Below are positions 26,727-35,569 of a DNA stretch of 64,000 bases, piece after piece (the stretch's first letter is position 1; each line of letters begins with the position of its first letter). The DNA is from Acidobacteriota bacterium (lineage in GTDB: Bacteria > Acidobacteriota > Vicinamibacteria > Vicinamibacterales > UBA823), in contig PCAK01000028.1 in NCBI GenBank assembly GCA_002730525.1, positions 1 through 64,000 on the forward strand, written 5' to 3'. The translations under genes were made by a program, and so were the position numbers. The notes below the pieces were generated by a model. The model saw nothing but the letters and a program-made list of their open reading frames with translations. It was not told where the DNA came from and searched no databases.

Positions 26727-27638
26727 CTATTCCGACAGTTCACCGTGCGCGTCGGCGAGCACCGACGCCAGGCTCAGGCGCGGGACCACGACCCCGTGGT
26801 CGTCGAAGCCCGGCAGGGTTTCGATCGACGTGATCTCCTCGACCGACTGCCCCGCCGCGATGCAGGCCTGGACATGCTCGAGAACGGCCGTGAAGTAGTC
26901 ACGCTGGTGGAGCAGGTCGGCGCTCTCGCCGACGACGCCGAATTCCGCCTTCCCGTGCCCGAAGACGAAGGTCGCGTCGGCGGTGTGCGTGTCGGCCACC
27001 TGCTCGAGGGTCGTGATCCAGTTCGCGATTGACGCGCCACTGGGGCGGTCGATGCGGGGATGGACCCGATTGAACATCAGATCGCCCATATGCACGACGT
27101 TGGCATTCTCGAAGTGCACGACGATGTCGCCGCCGGTGTGACCCGGCCCGTAGTGGCGCGCCGAGACGATCTCGGTACCCAGGTGTATCCGCCAGCTCTC
27201 GACGAACGTCACGTTCGCGTAAGCCTGATCGGCCTCGGTCCCGGCACCCGCGGCTGCGCGCCGCTGCAGCTCCGGCACCAGGGAGTGCGCGACGATATGC
27301 TTCACGACACCCTGGAACACCTGGTTGCCCCCGGTGTGGTCGCCGTGATGGTGGGTATTGATCAGGATGTCGATCCCCCGCTCCGATCGTTCCTGCAGTC
27401 CGTCGACGCAGATCTGCGCGGTATTGGCGAACTGGCTGTCGACCGCCACCGTGCCGCCCTCGGAGACCAGCCAGCCGATCGTGCCGCCACTGCCGTTGAA
27501 GATGCCGACGCCAGCGCGCAGTTCCTCGAAACTCGTTTCCGGATCCTGGCCGAAGGCGGGAAGACCGCGCATGGCCCCCGCCGCAACGGCGAACGACGAG
27601 GTAGTAATGAACTGGCGGCGATTCAACCTCAGGGTCAC
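26727..27638 (-). CDS. MBL-fold metallo-hydrolase with Tat signal
   Basis: A 303-residue metallo-beta-lactamase fold protein. The Tat motif NRRQFIT (Arg7-Arg8) is followed by a hydrophobic stretch ending GLPAFG. The zinc motif is THHHGDHTGG (His96-x-His98-x-Asp100-His101), with a second ligand region YGPGHTGGDIVVHF and MGDLMFN. It is a subclass B-like periplasmic hydrolase or cyclase-type enzyme; the substrate is unknown. The start is GTG 27638 with AAAGGAG 6 bases upstream. Converges on treT. Confidence 0.9.
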   Translation of the reverse strand: MTLRLNRRQFITTSSFAVAAGAMRGLPAFGQDPETSFEELRAGVGIFNGSGGTIGWLVSEGGTVAVDSQFANTAQICVDGLQERSERGIDILINTHHHGDHTGGNQVFQGVVKHIVAHSLVPELQRRAAAGAGTEADQAYANVTFVESWRIHLGTEIVSARHYGPGHTGGDIVVHFENANVVHMGDLMFNRVHPRIDRPSGASIANWITTLEQVADTHTADATFVFGHGKAEFGVVGESADLLHQRDYFTAVLEHVQACIAAGQSVEEITSIETLPGFDDHGVVVPRLSLASVLADAHGELSE

Positions 27639-27732
27639 GGTCTACTCCTTTGCAAGACTCCACTCGCCACGCTCGTGGCGACGAGCGCCAATCTTCTCAC
27701 GACTCCCTCACCGCGTCATCGCACGGGCGCAT

Positions 27733-28722
27733 TCAAACGGTCGGCTGCGAGAGCAGCACGATCTTCCCGATGTGCGCGCCGGCCTCAAGCATCGTGTGAG
27801 CTTCGGCCGCGGCGCGCAGCGGGAACGTCGCGTGTATGACGGGCCGGGCCCGGCCCTGCTCGAGGATCGGCCAGACCTTGCGATGCAGTGCCTGGGCGAT
27901 GGCGGCCTTCTCTTCGACCGGACGCGGCCGCAACGTCGAACCGGTCAGCACGAGCCGCTTCTGCATGATCGGGATCCAGTTGATCGTCGCCTTCGGCCCA
28001 GCCAGAATCGCGATCTGCACGAGGCGGCCGTCTGGCGCCAGCGCCTTTATGTTGCGCGGCGTGTAGTCGCCTCCGACCATGTCGAGCACAACGTCGACGC
28101 CAGCGCCGCCGGTGGCGTCGGCAACGACCTCTACGAAGTCTTCCTCGCGATAATTGATGGCACGCTCGGCGCCGAGCCGTTCACACGCAGCGCACTTGTC
28201 CGGCGTGCCGGCGGTGGCGAAGACGTGGGCGCCGAAGGCCGAGGCCAGCTGGATCGCGGTCGTCCCGATGCCGCTCGAACCGCCGTGCACCAGGAGCCGC
28301 TCTCCTTCGGACAGGCGGCCCCGCTCGAAGACATTGGTCCAGACCGTGAAGTAGGTTTCGGGCAGCGCCGCCGCCGACATGGCGTCGACGCCGGACGGAA
28401 TCGGGAGGGTCACGGCGGCGGGAGCGACACAGTACTCGGCATAGCCGCCGCCAGGTACCAGCGCACAGACCGCATCACCGATCCGCCATCGGTCGACATC
28501 GGCGCCGCACGCGGCGACGGTCCCGGCCACCTCGAGCCCGGGAAGATCGGAGGCTCCCGGCGGCGGAGGGTACTTCCCCTGGCGCTGCATGACGTCGGGG
28601 CGGTTCACGCCCGCCGCCGCCACGGCGATCAGCACCTCGCCACGGCCCGGCGCCGGCTTCGGTCGGTCGACCGGTGTGAGGACTTCCGGGCCACCCGGTG
28701 TGGAGATCTCGACGGCGAGCAT
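27733..28722 (-). CDS. NAD(P)H:quinone oxidoreductase, zeta-crystallin type (medium-chain dehydrogenase family)
   Basis: A 329-residue MDR protein without the structural zinc lobe. Evidence: PGRGEVLIAVAAAGVNRPDV, LPGLEVAGTVAACG, nucleotide-binding segment GERLLVHGGSSGIGTTAIQL, and LGAERAINYREEDF. The enzyme would reduce quinones or enones with NADPH. ATG 28722 is preceded by TATAGT at 9 bases and no Shine-Dalgarno sequence. Confidence 0.92.
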   Translation of the reverse strand: MLAVEISTPGGPEVLTPVDRPKPAPGRGEVLIAVAAAGVNRPDVMQRQGKYPPPPGASDLPGLEVAGTVAACGADVDRWRIGDAVCALVPGGGYAEYCVAPAAVTLPIPSGVDAMSAAALPETYFTVWTNVFERGRLSEGERLLVHGGSSGIGTTAIQLASAFGAHVFATAGTPDKCAACERLGAERAINYREEDFVEVVADATGGAGVDVVLDMVGGDYTPRNIKALAPDGRLVQIAILAGPKATINWIPIMQKRLVLTGSTLRPRPVEEKAAIAQALHRKVWPILEQGRARPVIHATFPLRAAAEAHTMLEAGAHIGKIVLLSQPTV

Positions 28723-28731
28723 AGAGATCCC

Positions 28732-28737
28732 ACTATA
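28732..28737 (-). promoter_or_regulatory. -10-like hexamer before the quinone oxidoreductase
   Basis: TATAGT on the minus strand, 9 bases before ATG 28722. Confidence 0.42.
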
Positions 28738-28793
28738 GCTGAGGGAGGGGCGGCCCGTGGGCCGAGGCGTTCTCCATTAGGACTTCGCCTGGC

Positions 28794-28868
28794 GGCTCGT
28801 CCCGGCAGGACTGAAGTCCTGCCCTACGCATTTCTTGGGCTCGTCCTGGCAGCCCTAAAGGGACTGCC
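28794..28868. repeat. Two-unit hairpin repeat (CTGAAG/CTAAAG type)
   Basis: Two tandem units about 44 bases apart begin GGCTCGTCCCGGCAG (28794) and GGCTCGTCCTGGCAG (28838). Unit 1 is a perfect 9-bp hairpin: GGCAGGACT at 28804-28812, loop GA, then AGTCCTGCC. Unit 2 has GGCAGCCCT, loop AA, AGGG, one bulged A and CTGCC (28848-28868). Both are followed by CTAC. The second unit runs up to the stop codon of the decayed permease gene. Related arrays lie at 54270 and 62960. Confidence 0.75.
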
Positions 28869-30361
28869 CTACTCCATTCTTAATGCGGTCATCGGGTCGA
28901 CGCGGGTGGCGCGGCGGGCCGGCACGAGGACGGCCACCAGCGCCACGACGATCAGCACGATGGGAATGGCGACGTAGGTCACCAGGTCGGTCGAGATCAC
29001 GCCGAACAGCATCGTCGACAGCAAACGGCTCAGGCCGAACGCGCCCACCAGCCCGACCGCGGCGCCCGCGAGCGTCAGCGCGAGGCCCTGGCCCAGGATC
29101 AACCCCAGCACGTCGCGGCGCCGCGCGCCGAGAGCCATGCGGATCCCGATCTCCTGACGCCGCTCGGCAACCGAGTACGCCATGACCCCGTAGATGCCGA
29201 TCGCCGCCATCAGCAGCGCCACGACCGCGAAGCCGGCCAGCAGCCCCATCGAGAACCGTCTAACCCCAAGCGAGGTCGCGACCCGCTGGTCCATCGTCTG
29301 GATGTTGAACAGCGGCAGACCTGGATCCTCGGCCTGCACCGCGCCACGAACGGTGGTGAAGGTCGTCTCGGGGTCCACCGACGTCCGGAGCGCAACGAAC
29401 ATCGCGCCGACCGGCGTCTGGGCCGCCGCGGCATCGGGCGCAATCGGCACGTCCTCGATGGCAAACGACCCGTTCCCTCCGACGCCGCTCATCGGTAGTG
29501 ACGAGATGGCACCAGCCGCCTCGACGCCGGGCAGGGCACGCCCGCGCTCGAGGGTCCGCCGGTAGAACGTCGCCCACGCTCCGGCGTCGGGATAGGTCGT
29601 GGCCGGCAGGGCCAGGCGGAAGGTCAGCGTCTGCTGCGGCGTGAACCCCGGGTCGACGTCGAGCACGCGCTGGAACGAACGAATGAGCAAACCCGCCCCG
29701 ACCAGGAGCACCAGGGCCAGCGCGATCTCGGCGATGACCAGCGCGCGGCGCGTCATCTGCCGGCCGCGCGTCGAACCACGCCCGCCATCCTTCAGCGCAT
29801 CATACAAGTCGGCCCGCGACACCTGGATCGACGGCACGACGCCGAACACCAGGCCGGTGAGCAGCGACGCGCCCAGCGTGAAAGCGAGTACCGTGGCATC
29901 GATCTCGATCGCGCCGAACTGCGCCAGGCTCTGTGGAGCCACGACCGGCAGCAGCTCGACACTCCACACCGCCACCAGGAGCCCAACCCACCGCCGTCGA
30001 CGCTCAGCGCGACGCTCTCGGTGAGCAGTTGACGAACGATCCGGCCGCGGCCGGTGAGGTTGACGCCGCGGAAGGCGACGGCGGCCATCGACTCGAACGC
30101 CCGGTTCTGCTCGGCATAGTCGAGGTAGCCCGGCACCGACACGGACGCTTGAAAGCCGTTCATGATCGGGTACACGTGTGACAGCGTCACCAGCCGGTCC
30201 GGAGCGGCGAACGGGAGCGGTGTCAGCAGCACCTGATTGACGCCGCTGAAGATCGCTGTGCTGGCGCCGATCCCGAGGGCGAGCGTGACGACGGCGATGA
30301 TGGCCGGTGCCTTGCGGAAGCTCCGCAAGGCGTAGCGGAGGTCGTGGACAAAGTCTCGCAT
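28869..30361 (-). pseudogene. ADOP/MacB-type duplicated permease, lacking both periplasmic domains and frameshifted
   Basis: Intact ADOP permeases have about 800 residues, but only ~497 codons remain. The N-terminus is typical (RDFVHDLRYALRSFRKAP, then TLALGIGASTAIF). At about 30043 NLTGRG runs directly into RIVRQLLTESVALS, which normally lies far downstream, so the first periplasmic domain and FtsX helix are gone. One base is missing at about 29982; the next frame continues LLVAVWSVELLPVVAPQ. In the second half AAAAQTPVGA joins VALRTSVDPETTF, so the second periplasmic domain is also deleted. The final FtsX part (EIGIRMALGARRRDVL) is intact. It cannot work as a transporter permease. Confidence 0.82.
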
Positions 30362-30602
30362 GATCTCGATCTACTCCGGCGGCGCCACCAGGTATGGGGA
30401 TAAGCTTGACGAGTTCGGACGCCGGTCGGTGATAAGGAAACGTCGTGCCAGGCTCGACCTGGCCCCTAACTCACACGACCACAAGGAGATGCCGCCGCAT
30501 CGTCGTGGGACTCGCCCCGAACGGTGTTCGACGCTGGGCGAGCGGGTCCCAGAAGCGAACAGTGACGCTGGACAACGCGGCAGGACGGGAGGAGCAGTGG
30601 AC

Positions 30603-31544
30603 ATGCAGGTTGGGACGAAATTGACGCGGATGGCGTTCGTGCTCAGAGTGCTGATGCTCGGGACGTCGTGGGGGGTGGCACTCGCGGTGCCCGCGAACGC
30701 GCAGCAAGACGGCCTCAAGATCTACATCTCGGCCGACATGGAAGGCGTCACCGGCGCCGTGACGGGCGACCAGCTCAGCCCGGATGGCTTCGAGTACCAG
30801 CGCTTCCGACAGTTCCTCACGGACGAGGTCAACGCCGCCATCGCAGGCGCGCGCGAGGCCGGTGCCACGGAGATTCTCGTCAGCGACTCGCATGGCAACG
30901 GCGAGAACCTGCTGATCGAGCAACTGCCCGAGGATGTGCAGGTCGTCCGCTCCTGGCCGCGGCCGCTGGGCATGATGGAGGGCATCGACGCGACGTTCGA
31001 CGGCGTCATCTTCATCGGCTACCACTCGAGCACGACCAACCCCGACGGCATCCGTGCGCACACGACGTCGAGCGCTCGACTCTCCGCCGTGCGTCTCAAC
31101 GGTGTGGAGATGACCGAAGGCGCGTTCAGCGCCGCCATCGCCGGCCATTTCGGCGTGCCGGTGATCATGATCTCCGGCGACGATGCCGCGGTCACCGAGG
31201 TGCAGGCGGTCGTGGGCGACATCGAAGGCGCGATCGTCAAGTGGGCCTACAGCTTCCACTCCGCGCGGACGCTGCACCCCGCGGCCGGCCAGGCCCTGAT
31301 CCGCGAGCGGGTCCGGCTGGCGGTCAACCGAATCGCGGACGGCGGCTTCACGCCCTACACGCCGGACGCACCGCTGCGCTTCGACGTGACGTTCAAGAAC
31401 TACCGGCCGACACAGCTCCTCGCATACCTGCCCCAGATCGAGCGGATCGATTCGCACACCGTGCGATACGTCGGCGACGACATGGTCGACATCTCGACGT
31501 TCTACACGTTCATGATGAGCTACGATTCGAACCTGCAGCCCTGA
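30603..31544 (+). CDS. M55-family D-aminopeptidase (DppA-like), exported
   Basis: A 313-residue DppA-type zinc peptidase. It has a signal peptide (RMAFVLRVLMLGTSWGVALA ending ANAQ), the metal motif ISADMEGVTG (Asp45, Glu47), SDSHGNGENLL, IGYHSS and MTEGAFSAAIAGHFGVPVI. The family releases D-amino acids from D-Ala-containing peptides. Export suggests scavenging of cell-wall peptides, fitting the lipoprotein D-aminoacylase at 4555. ATG 30603 has GGAGGAG about 10 bases upstream. The 240 bases before it, back to the decayed permease start, hold no gene I can recognise. Confidence 0.9.
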   Translation: MQVGTKLTRMAFVLRVLMLGTSWGVALAVPANAQQDGLKIYISADMEGVTGAVTGDQLSPDGFEYQRFRQFLTDEVNAAIAGAREAGATEILVSDSHGNGENLLIEQLPEDVQVVRSWPRPLGMMEGIDATFDGVIFIGYHSSTTNPDGIRAHTTSSARLSAVRLNGVEMTEGAFSAAIAGHFGVPVIMISGDDAAVTEVQAVVGDIEGAIVKWAYSFHSARTLHPAAGQALIRERVRLAVNRIADGGFTPYTPDAPLRFDVTFKNYRPTQLLAYLPQIERIDSHTVRYVGDDMVDISTFYTFMMSYDSNLQP

Positions 31545-31548
31545 CGAC

Positions 31549-32066
31549 ATGACGACTGACGACGCCGCGACCGTGGACCTCGAGCCGTTGCAGCCGGCGG
31601 ACTGGGGATCGGTCGCCGCGATCTACCGAGAGGGCATCGAGACCCGCAACGCGACGTTCGAAACCGACGTGCCCTCCTGGGAAGCGTGGAGTGCCGCCCA
31701 CCTCGCGAGTTGTCGAATCGTGGCCCGCGCCCCCGGTGCCCGGGCATCCTGGGCTGGGGTGCGCTGAGCCCGGTATCCGGCCGATGCGTCTACGCTGGTG
31801 TTGCCGAGGTCAGCCTGTACGTCGCGGCGGCCGCCTGGGGCCGCGGCGTCGGCCGGCAGCTCCTGTAGGCGCTGGTGGCGGCATCCGAACGTGAGGGCAT
31901 CTGGTCACTCCACGCCGGCATCTTTCCGGAGAACACGGCGAGCATCGCGCTCCATGCGTCCTGTGGATTCCACCACGTTGGCGTGCGCGAGCGGGTCGGC
32001 GAGATGGACGGGCAGTGGCGGGACATCGTGCTGCTCGAGCGGCGGAGCGACGTGGTCGGCGTCTAG
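31549..32066 (+). pseudogene. GNAT acetyltransferase (PAT/bar-like), frameshift plus amber stop
   Basis: The pieces read as a phosphinothricin-acetyltransferase-like protein. VDLEPLQPADWGSVAAIYRE is in the first frame. One base is missing near 31735-31740. The second frame has ILGWGALSPVSGRCVYAGVA and SLYVAAAAWGRGVGRQLL, ending at TAG 31866-31868 where homologs keep reading. The same frame continues ALVAASEREGIWSLHAGIFP and NTASIALHASCGFHHVGVRE to the stop at 32066. The acetyl-CoA site (GRGVG) sits just before the amber codon. Two lesions make it inactive unless both are sequencing errors. Confidence 0.8.
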
Positions 32067-33091
32067 AAACCGACGCCCTTGGCCGTCAGGCGGATGCGCA
32101 GGAGGTACATATCGGCCGTGATGTACAGGGTGGAGCCGTCGTCGCCGAACGCGCAGTTCGACGTGCTCTGTGTCGTCACAATCGAACCCATATGCTCCCC
32201 ATCCGGGCTGACGATCAGCACGCCGTTCTGGGGCCCCGCGATGTAGAGGTTGCCCTGCTGGTCGACGGCCATGCCGTCGCCCCAGGACTCGTAGAAGACC
32301 CGGCCGCCTCCCAGGCTGCCGTCGGGCGCGACCTCGTAGGCCATGACGACCGGCTGATTCCGGCCGTCGGAGCTGGCGACGTAGAGAATCGACTCGTCCG
32401 GCGAGAACGCGATGCCGTTCGGTCGCGACAGGTCGTCGACCAGCAGCGACACCTCGCCGTTCGGCGTGAGCCGGTAGACACCCTGAAGGTCTAACTCCTT
32501 CGCCGGATCGTCCATACCCCGCTCGAGGCCGTAGGGCGGATCGGTGAAGTAGAAGTCGCCGTTGCTGCGCTGGACGACGTCATTCGGTGAGTTGAAGCGC
32601 ATCCCCTCGAAGTCACCGACCAAAGTCGCGAAGGTGGCCTCGGGCGCCTCCCACGGCGCGTCGAGCCGCGCCAGGCGCCGATCGCCGTGCTGCGCCAGGA
32701 CGAGCCGGCCGCCGCGGTCGAGTGTCAAGCCGTTCGACCCGCTCTCCCCGCCACGCGCCACCGCACCCGTATAGCCCGACGGCTGCAACCAGATCGATGC
32801 CGCCTCGCCATCGCGCCAGAGGTAGACGGCATTGTTCGGAATGTCGGAATAGAGCACGCCGCCGAGCGCCGGCACCCAGACCGGTCCCTCCGTCCACTCG
32901 TGGCCCTCGGCCAGGATCTCGGGCACGGCATCCAGTGGCACGAGCGCATCGAGGCGCGGATCGACCCGCTCGACGCCGCCGATCGGCGCGGGCCGAGAAG
33001 CGTTCGCCTGGTCGACGATCTCGGCTCCGCGGGCGAACGACCCTGCCAGGACGCAGGCACACGCGACGATCGATATGGGGAACGTATTCAT
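32063..33091 (-). CDS. SMP-30/gluconolactonase-like exported propeller hydrolase
   Basis: A 342-residue six-bladed propeller of the SMP-30/gluconolaconase/LRE family. The signal peptide is ISIVACACVLAGSFARGAE. Typical blades are HEWTEGPVWVPALGGVLYSD (metal Glu), NGLTLDRGGRLVLAQHGDRR, FNSPNDVVQRSNGDFYFTDP and SRPNGIAFSPDESILYVASS, with the second metal Asp region WGDGMAVDQQGNLYIAG. It would hydrolyse a sugar lactone in the periplasm. ATG 33091 follows GAGGAGG. It converges on the GNAT remnant with a 4-base overlap. Confidence 0.92.
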   Translation of the reverse strand: MNTFPISIVACACVLAGSFARGAEIVDQANASRPAPIGGVERVDPRLDALVPLDAVPEILAEGHEWTEGPVWVPALGGVLYSDIPNNAVYLWRDGEAASIWLQPSGYTGAVARGGESGSNGLTLDRGGRLVLAQHGDRRLARLDAPWEAPEATFATLVGDFEGMRFNSPNDVVQRSNGDFYFTDPPYGLERGMDDPAKELDLQGVYRLTPNGEVSLLVDDLSRPNGIAFSPDESILYVASSDGRNQPVVMAYEVAPDGSLGGGRVFYESWGDGMAVDQQGNLYIAGPQNGVLIVSPDGEHMGSIVTTQSTSNCAFGDDGSTLYITADMYLLRIRLTAKGVGF

Positions 33092-33113
33092 CCAGCCTCC
33101 TCGGCGCAGCGCA

Positions 33114-34262
33114 CTACCGTGCGATCTGCACGCCTAGAATCTCGACCCGCTGCAGCGGCGTTTCGCCCTCGAGCGGAAGCGACTCGATGGCATCCACGTT
33201 CTCCATGCCGTCGACGACGCGGGCAAAGACCGTGTACTCGCCGTCGAGCGTGCTCACGGTATCGGTGCAGATGAAGAACGAGGTGTCGGCGCTGGCCGGG
33301 TCGTCGCCCCGCGCCATCGAGACGGTGCCACGAACATGCGGCGTCGCCGAGAACTCGGGTTCGAGGGTCGTGACCAGCCGCCGTTGGCGCTCATCGAGCG
33401 GCCGGTTGCGGCTGCCAAGCCACCCCGATTGAATCAGCATGCCATCGACGACGCGATGGAACGACATGCCGTCGAAGACGCCGACCGACGCGAGGCGGAG
33501 AAAGTTGCGGACGTGTTCCGGCGCGATCTCTGGCATGAACTCGAGCGTGATCGCACCAGAGGTGGTGCCGAGAATCACCCGATAGGCGGCGAGTTCCTCC
33601 GGGCTGTCCTCAGAGAAGGGCGCAGGTTGCTCGGCCGGACGGTCGCGGATGGTCACCGACCTGATCGAGATCCGCTCGATCGCCTTGCCCGACTCGTCGG
33701 TCTCGGCCTCCGAGATCTCGGTGACGAGGTTCATCCCCTCGGTGACCCGGCCGAAGACGGTGTAGCTGTCGTCGAGCGCCGGCTGGTCGACGATACTGAT
33801 GAAGAACTGCGAGCCGGCGCTGTCGGGATCGCCGGGAATCTGCGCGGCCGACACCGCGCCGCGAGTGTGCGGCTCATCACTCAACTCGGCGGCTAGGACG
33901 CCGAGGCCGCCCTGACCGTAGAGTTCGGGCTTCTCGAGGTCCTTCGTCATCGGATCGCCGCCCTGGACGATGCCGTGCCGGACCATCCGATGGAAGATCG
34001 TGCCGTCGTACACACCCTCCTCAGCCGACTTGATGAAGTAGCCAACATGGTTGGGCGCGGCCTCGGGCAGCAGGTCGATGATGAACGGGCCACGGTCCGT
34101 CTGGACGACGGCTTCCTTGGCGGCCATCTCCTCGACCGCCAACGACGTCTCGAACATCGCGGCGGCCTTCGACGGGTCCTGGGCGCCGGCCGAACCGACG
34201 ACCAGGACCAGCGTCACCGCCGCGACGACGGCCAGCCCTCTAGCGTTCAGCCCGGATGTCAT
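33114..34262 (-). CDS. Exported peptidyl-prolyl isomerase with two cyclophilin domains
   Basis: A 382-residue protein with a signal peptide (NARGLAVVAAVTLVLVVGSA ending GAQ) and two cyclophilin domains. Domain 1 has YDGTIFHRMVRHGIVQGGDP and GDPDSAGSQFFIS. Domain 2 has FDGMSFHRVVDGMLIQSGWL and DDPASADTSFFI. The catalytic FHR arginine is kept in both; domain 2 has QSG instead of QGG. It would speed proline isomerisation during folding of secreted proteins. ATG 34262 or 34268 both lie inside the end of the preceding gene (23-29 base overlap), so translation is coupled. Confidence 0.9.
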   Translation of the reverse strand: MTSGLNARGLAVVAAVTLVLVVGSAGAQDPSKAAAMFETSLAVEEMAAKEAVVQTDRGPFIIDLLPEAAPNHVGYFIKSAEEGVYDGTIFHRMVRHGIVQGGDPMTKDLEKPELYGQGGLGVLAAELSDEPHTRGAVSAAQIPGDPDSAGSQFFISIVDQPALDDSYTVFGRVTEGMNLVTEISEAETDESGKAIERISIRSVTIRDRPAEQPAPFSEDSPEELAAYRVILGTTSGAITLEFMPEIAPEHVRNFLRLASVGVFDGMSFHRVVDGMLIQSGWLGSRNRPLDERQRRLVTTLEPEFSATPHVRGTVSMARGDDPASADTSFFICTDTVSTLDGEYTVFARVVDGMENVDAIESLPLEGETPLQRVEILGVQIAR

Positions 34263-35487
34263 AGGCATAGATCGTATCGTGGTGACGCAGGATGAGCCGG
34301 CCGGCCGAAATGATCGGATGGCTCCAGGCCATCGAAGACCCGCTGTCGATCCGAAACCGTCCGACTTCGAGGTAGTCGTCGGCGGTCGCCTCCGCGAGGC
34401 CGACAATGCCGCGCTCGCTGAAGAGGTAGAGGCGGTTGTCCGCGTAGATCAGCGACCCTTTCCCGACGCTCCGGTCGCGCCAGGCGACCTTCCCGTCGCT
34501 CAACCGCAGTGCCGTCAGAATCGCGCTGTTGAACCCGTAGACGTGGTCGCCGACCAGGACCGAGCTGCTGTGGTGGTTCCTCATGCTCGTGCTGAAGTAG
34601 ATCTCGCGCGCATCGGCGCCGGCCTCTCCAATATCGAGCAGCGCAGCGCCGCGCCCGTAGTTCGACGACAAGAAGACCTGCGTGCCGCGGACTATCGGGG
34701 TCGCGATGTTCGCGGTCCGGTTCGCAACGGCAGGGTAGCTCCAGACGAGCTGGCCGTCCTCGACGACGAGACCCAGCGCGCGCTGGGCCGTGAAGAAGAC
34801 GGCGGTCTCGATCCCGCGAATCCGCTGCGTGACGGCCGACGCATAGGCGGCGCCGTCGCCTTGGCTCCGCCAGAGCAGCGACCCGTCGTGGCGATTGAGC
34901 GCCACGATCGCCCCGTCACGCGCGCCGACGTTGACCAGCAGGCGATCGCCGACGATCAGCGGCGACTCGCTCAGGCCCCAGTGGGGACGGTCGCCATCGA
35001 AGCGCTCCAGCAGGTTCTGCGTCCAGACGATGCGGCCGGTCGCCGCCTCTAGGCAGGTCAGATCGCCGCGTGCCCCGTAGACGTACAGATGATCTCCGAC
35101 GACGGTCGGCGTACTGCGCGGCCCGTCGCCCATCTCGTTGTCAAAGCGGCGTCCGTGCGCCGTCGACCAGAGCGGTTCGCCGGTCGAGGCATCGTAGGCG
35201 AGGACGAACTCGCTGCCGCCGCGCGAGCCCAGCGTGTACAGCCGGCCCTCGGACGCCGAGAACGAGGAGAACCCGATGCCGGCGCCGCTGGCGGTCCAGA
35301 CCAGCGGCGGGCCGCCTTCGGGCCAGGACTGCAGTAACCCACGCTCGAGTGAATGCCCATCGCGATTCGCGCCTCGCCACTGATGCCAGCCCGGCGCTTG
35401 CGCCGGAAGGCCCACCTGCAAGGCCGCGGCACCGAACGCGGTGACGGCGACGACGGAAGCGAGGAAACGGACAGAGGCGAATCGCAT
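34240..35487 (-). CDS. PQQ-type beta-propeller protein, exported
   Basis: A 415-residue protein with a signal peptide (RFLASVVAVTAFGAAALQVG) and PQQ-like blades: WHQWRGANRDGHS, VLAYDASTGEPLWSTAHG, LTCLEAATGRIVWTQNLL, IVALNRHDGSLLWRSQG and LTALRLSDGKVAWRDRSVG. The WRGxxRDG start is typical of planctomycete/acidobacterial PQQ-binding-like repeat proteins. No dehydrogenase active site is seen, so it is probably a scaffold, perhaps BamB-like. ATG 35487 is chosen for the signal peptide; 35502 is possible. TAAGAT lies 13 bases before it. Confidence 0.88.
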   Translation of the reverse strand: MRFASVRFLASVVAVTAFGAAALQVGLPAQAPGWHQWRGANRDGHSLERGLLQSWPEGGPPLVWTASGAGIGFSSFSASEGRLYTLGSRGGSEFVLAYDASTGEPLWSTAHGRRFDNEMGDGPRSTPTVVGDHLYVYGARGDLTCLEAATGRIVWTQNLLERFDGDRPHWGLSESPLIVGDRLLVNVGARDGAIVALNRHDGSLLWRSQGDGAAYASAVTQRIRGIETAVFFTAQRALGLVVEDGQLVWSYPAVANRTANIATPIVRGTQVFLSSNYGRGAALLDIGEAGADAREIYFSTSMRNHHSSSVLVGDHVYGFNSAILTALRLSDGKVAWRDRSVGKGSLIYADNRLYLFSERGIVGLAEATADDYLEVGRFRIDSGSSMAWSHPIISAGRLILRHHDTIYAYDIRAER

Positions 35488-35569
35488 CGGTCTTTGAACC
35501 ATCTTACCTTGCGACCCTCACCGCGGCGCGCTCCCGCGAGGTGAAGGCTGATGATGCGCGCGTGTTAGC

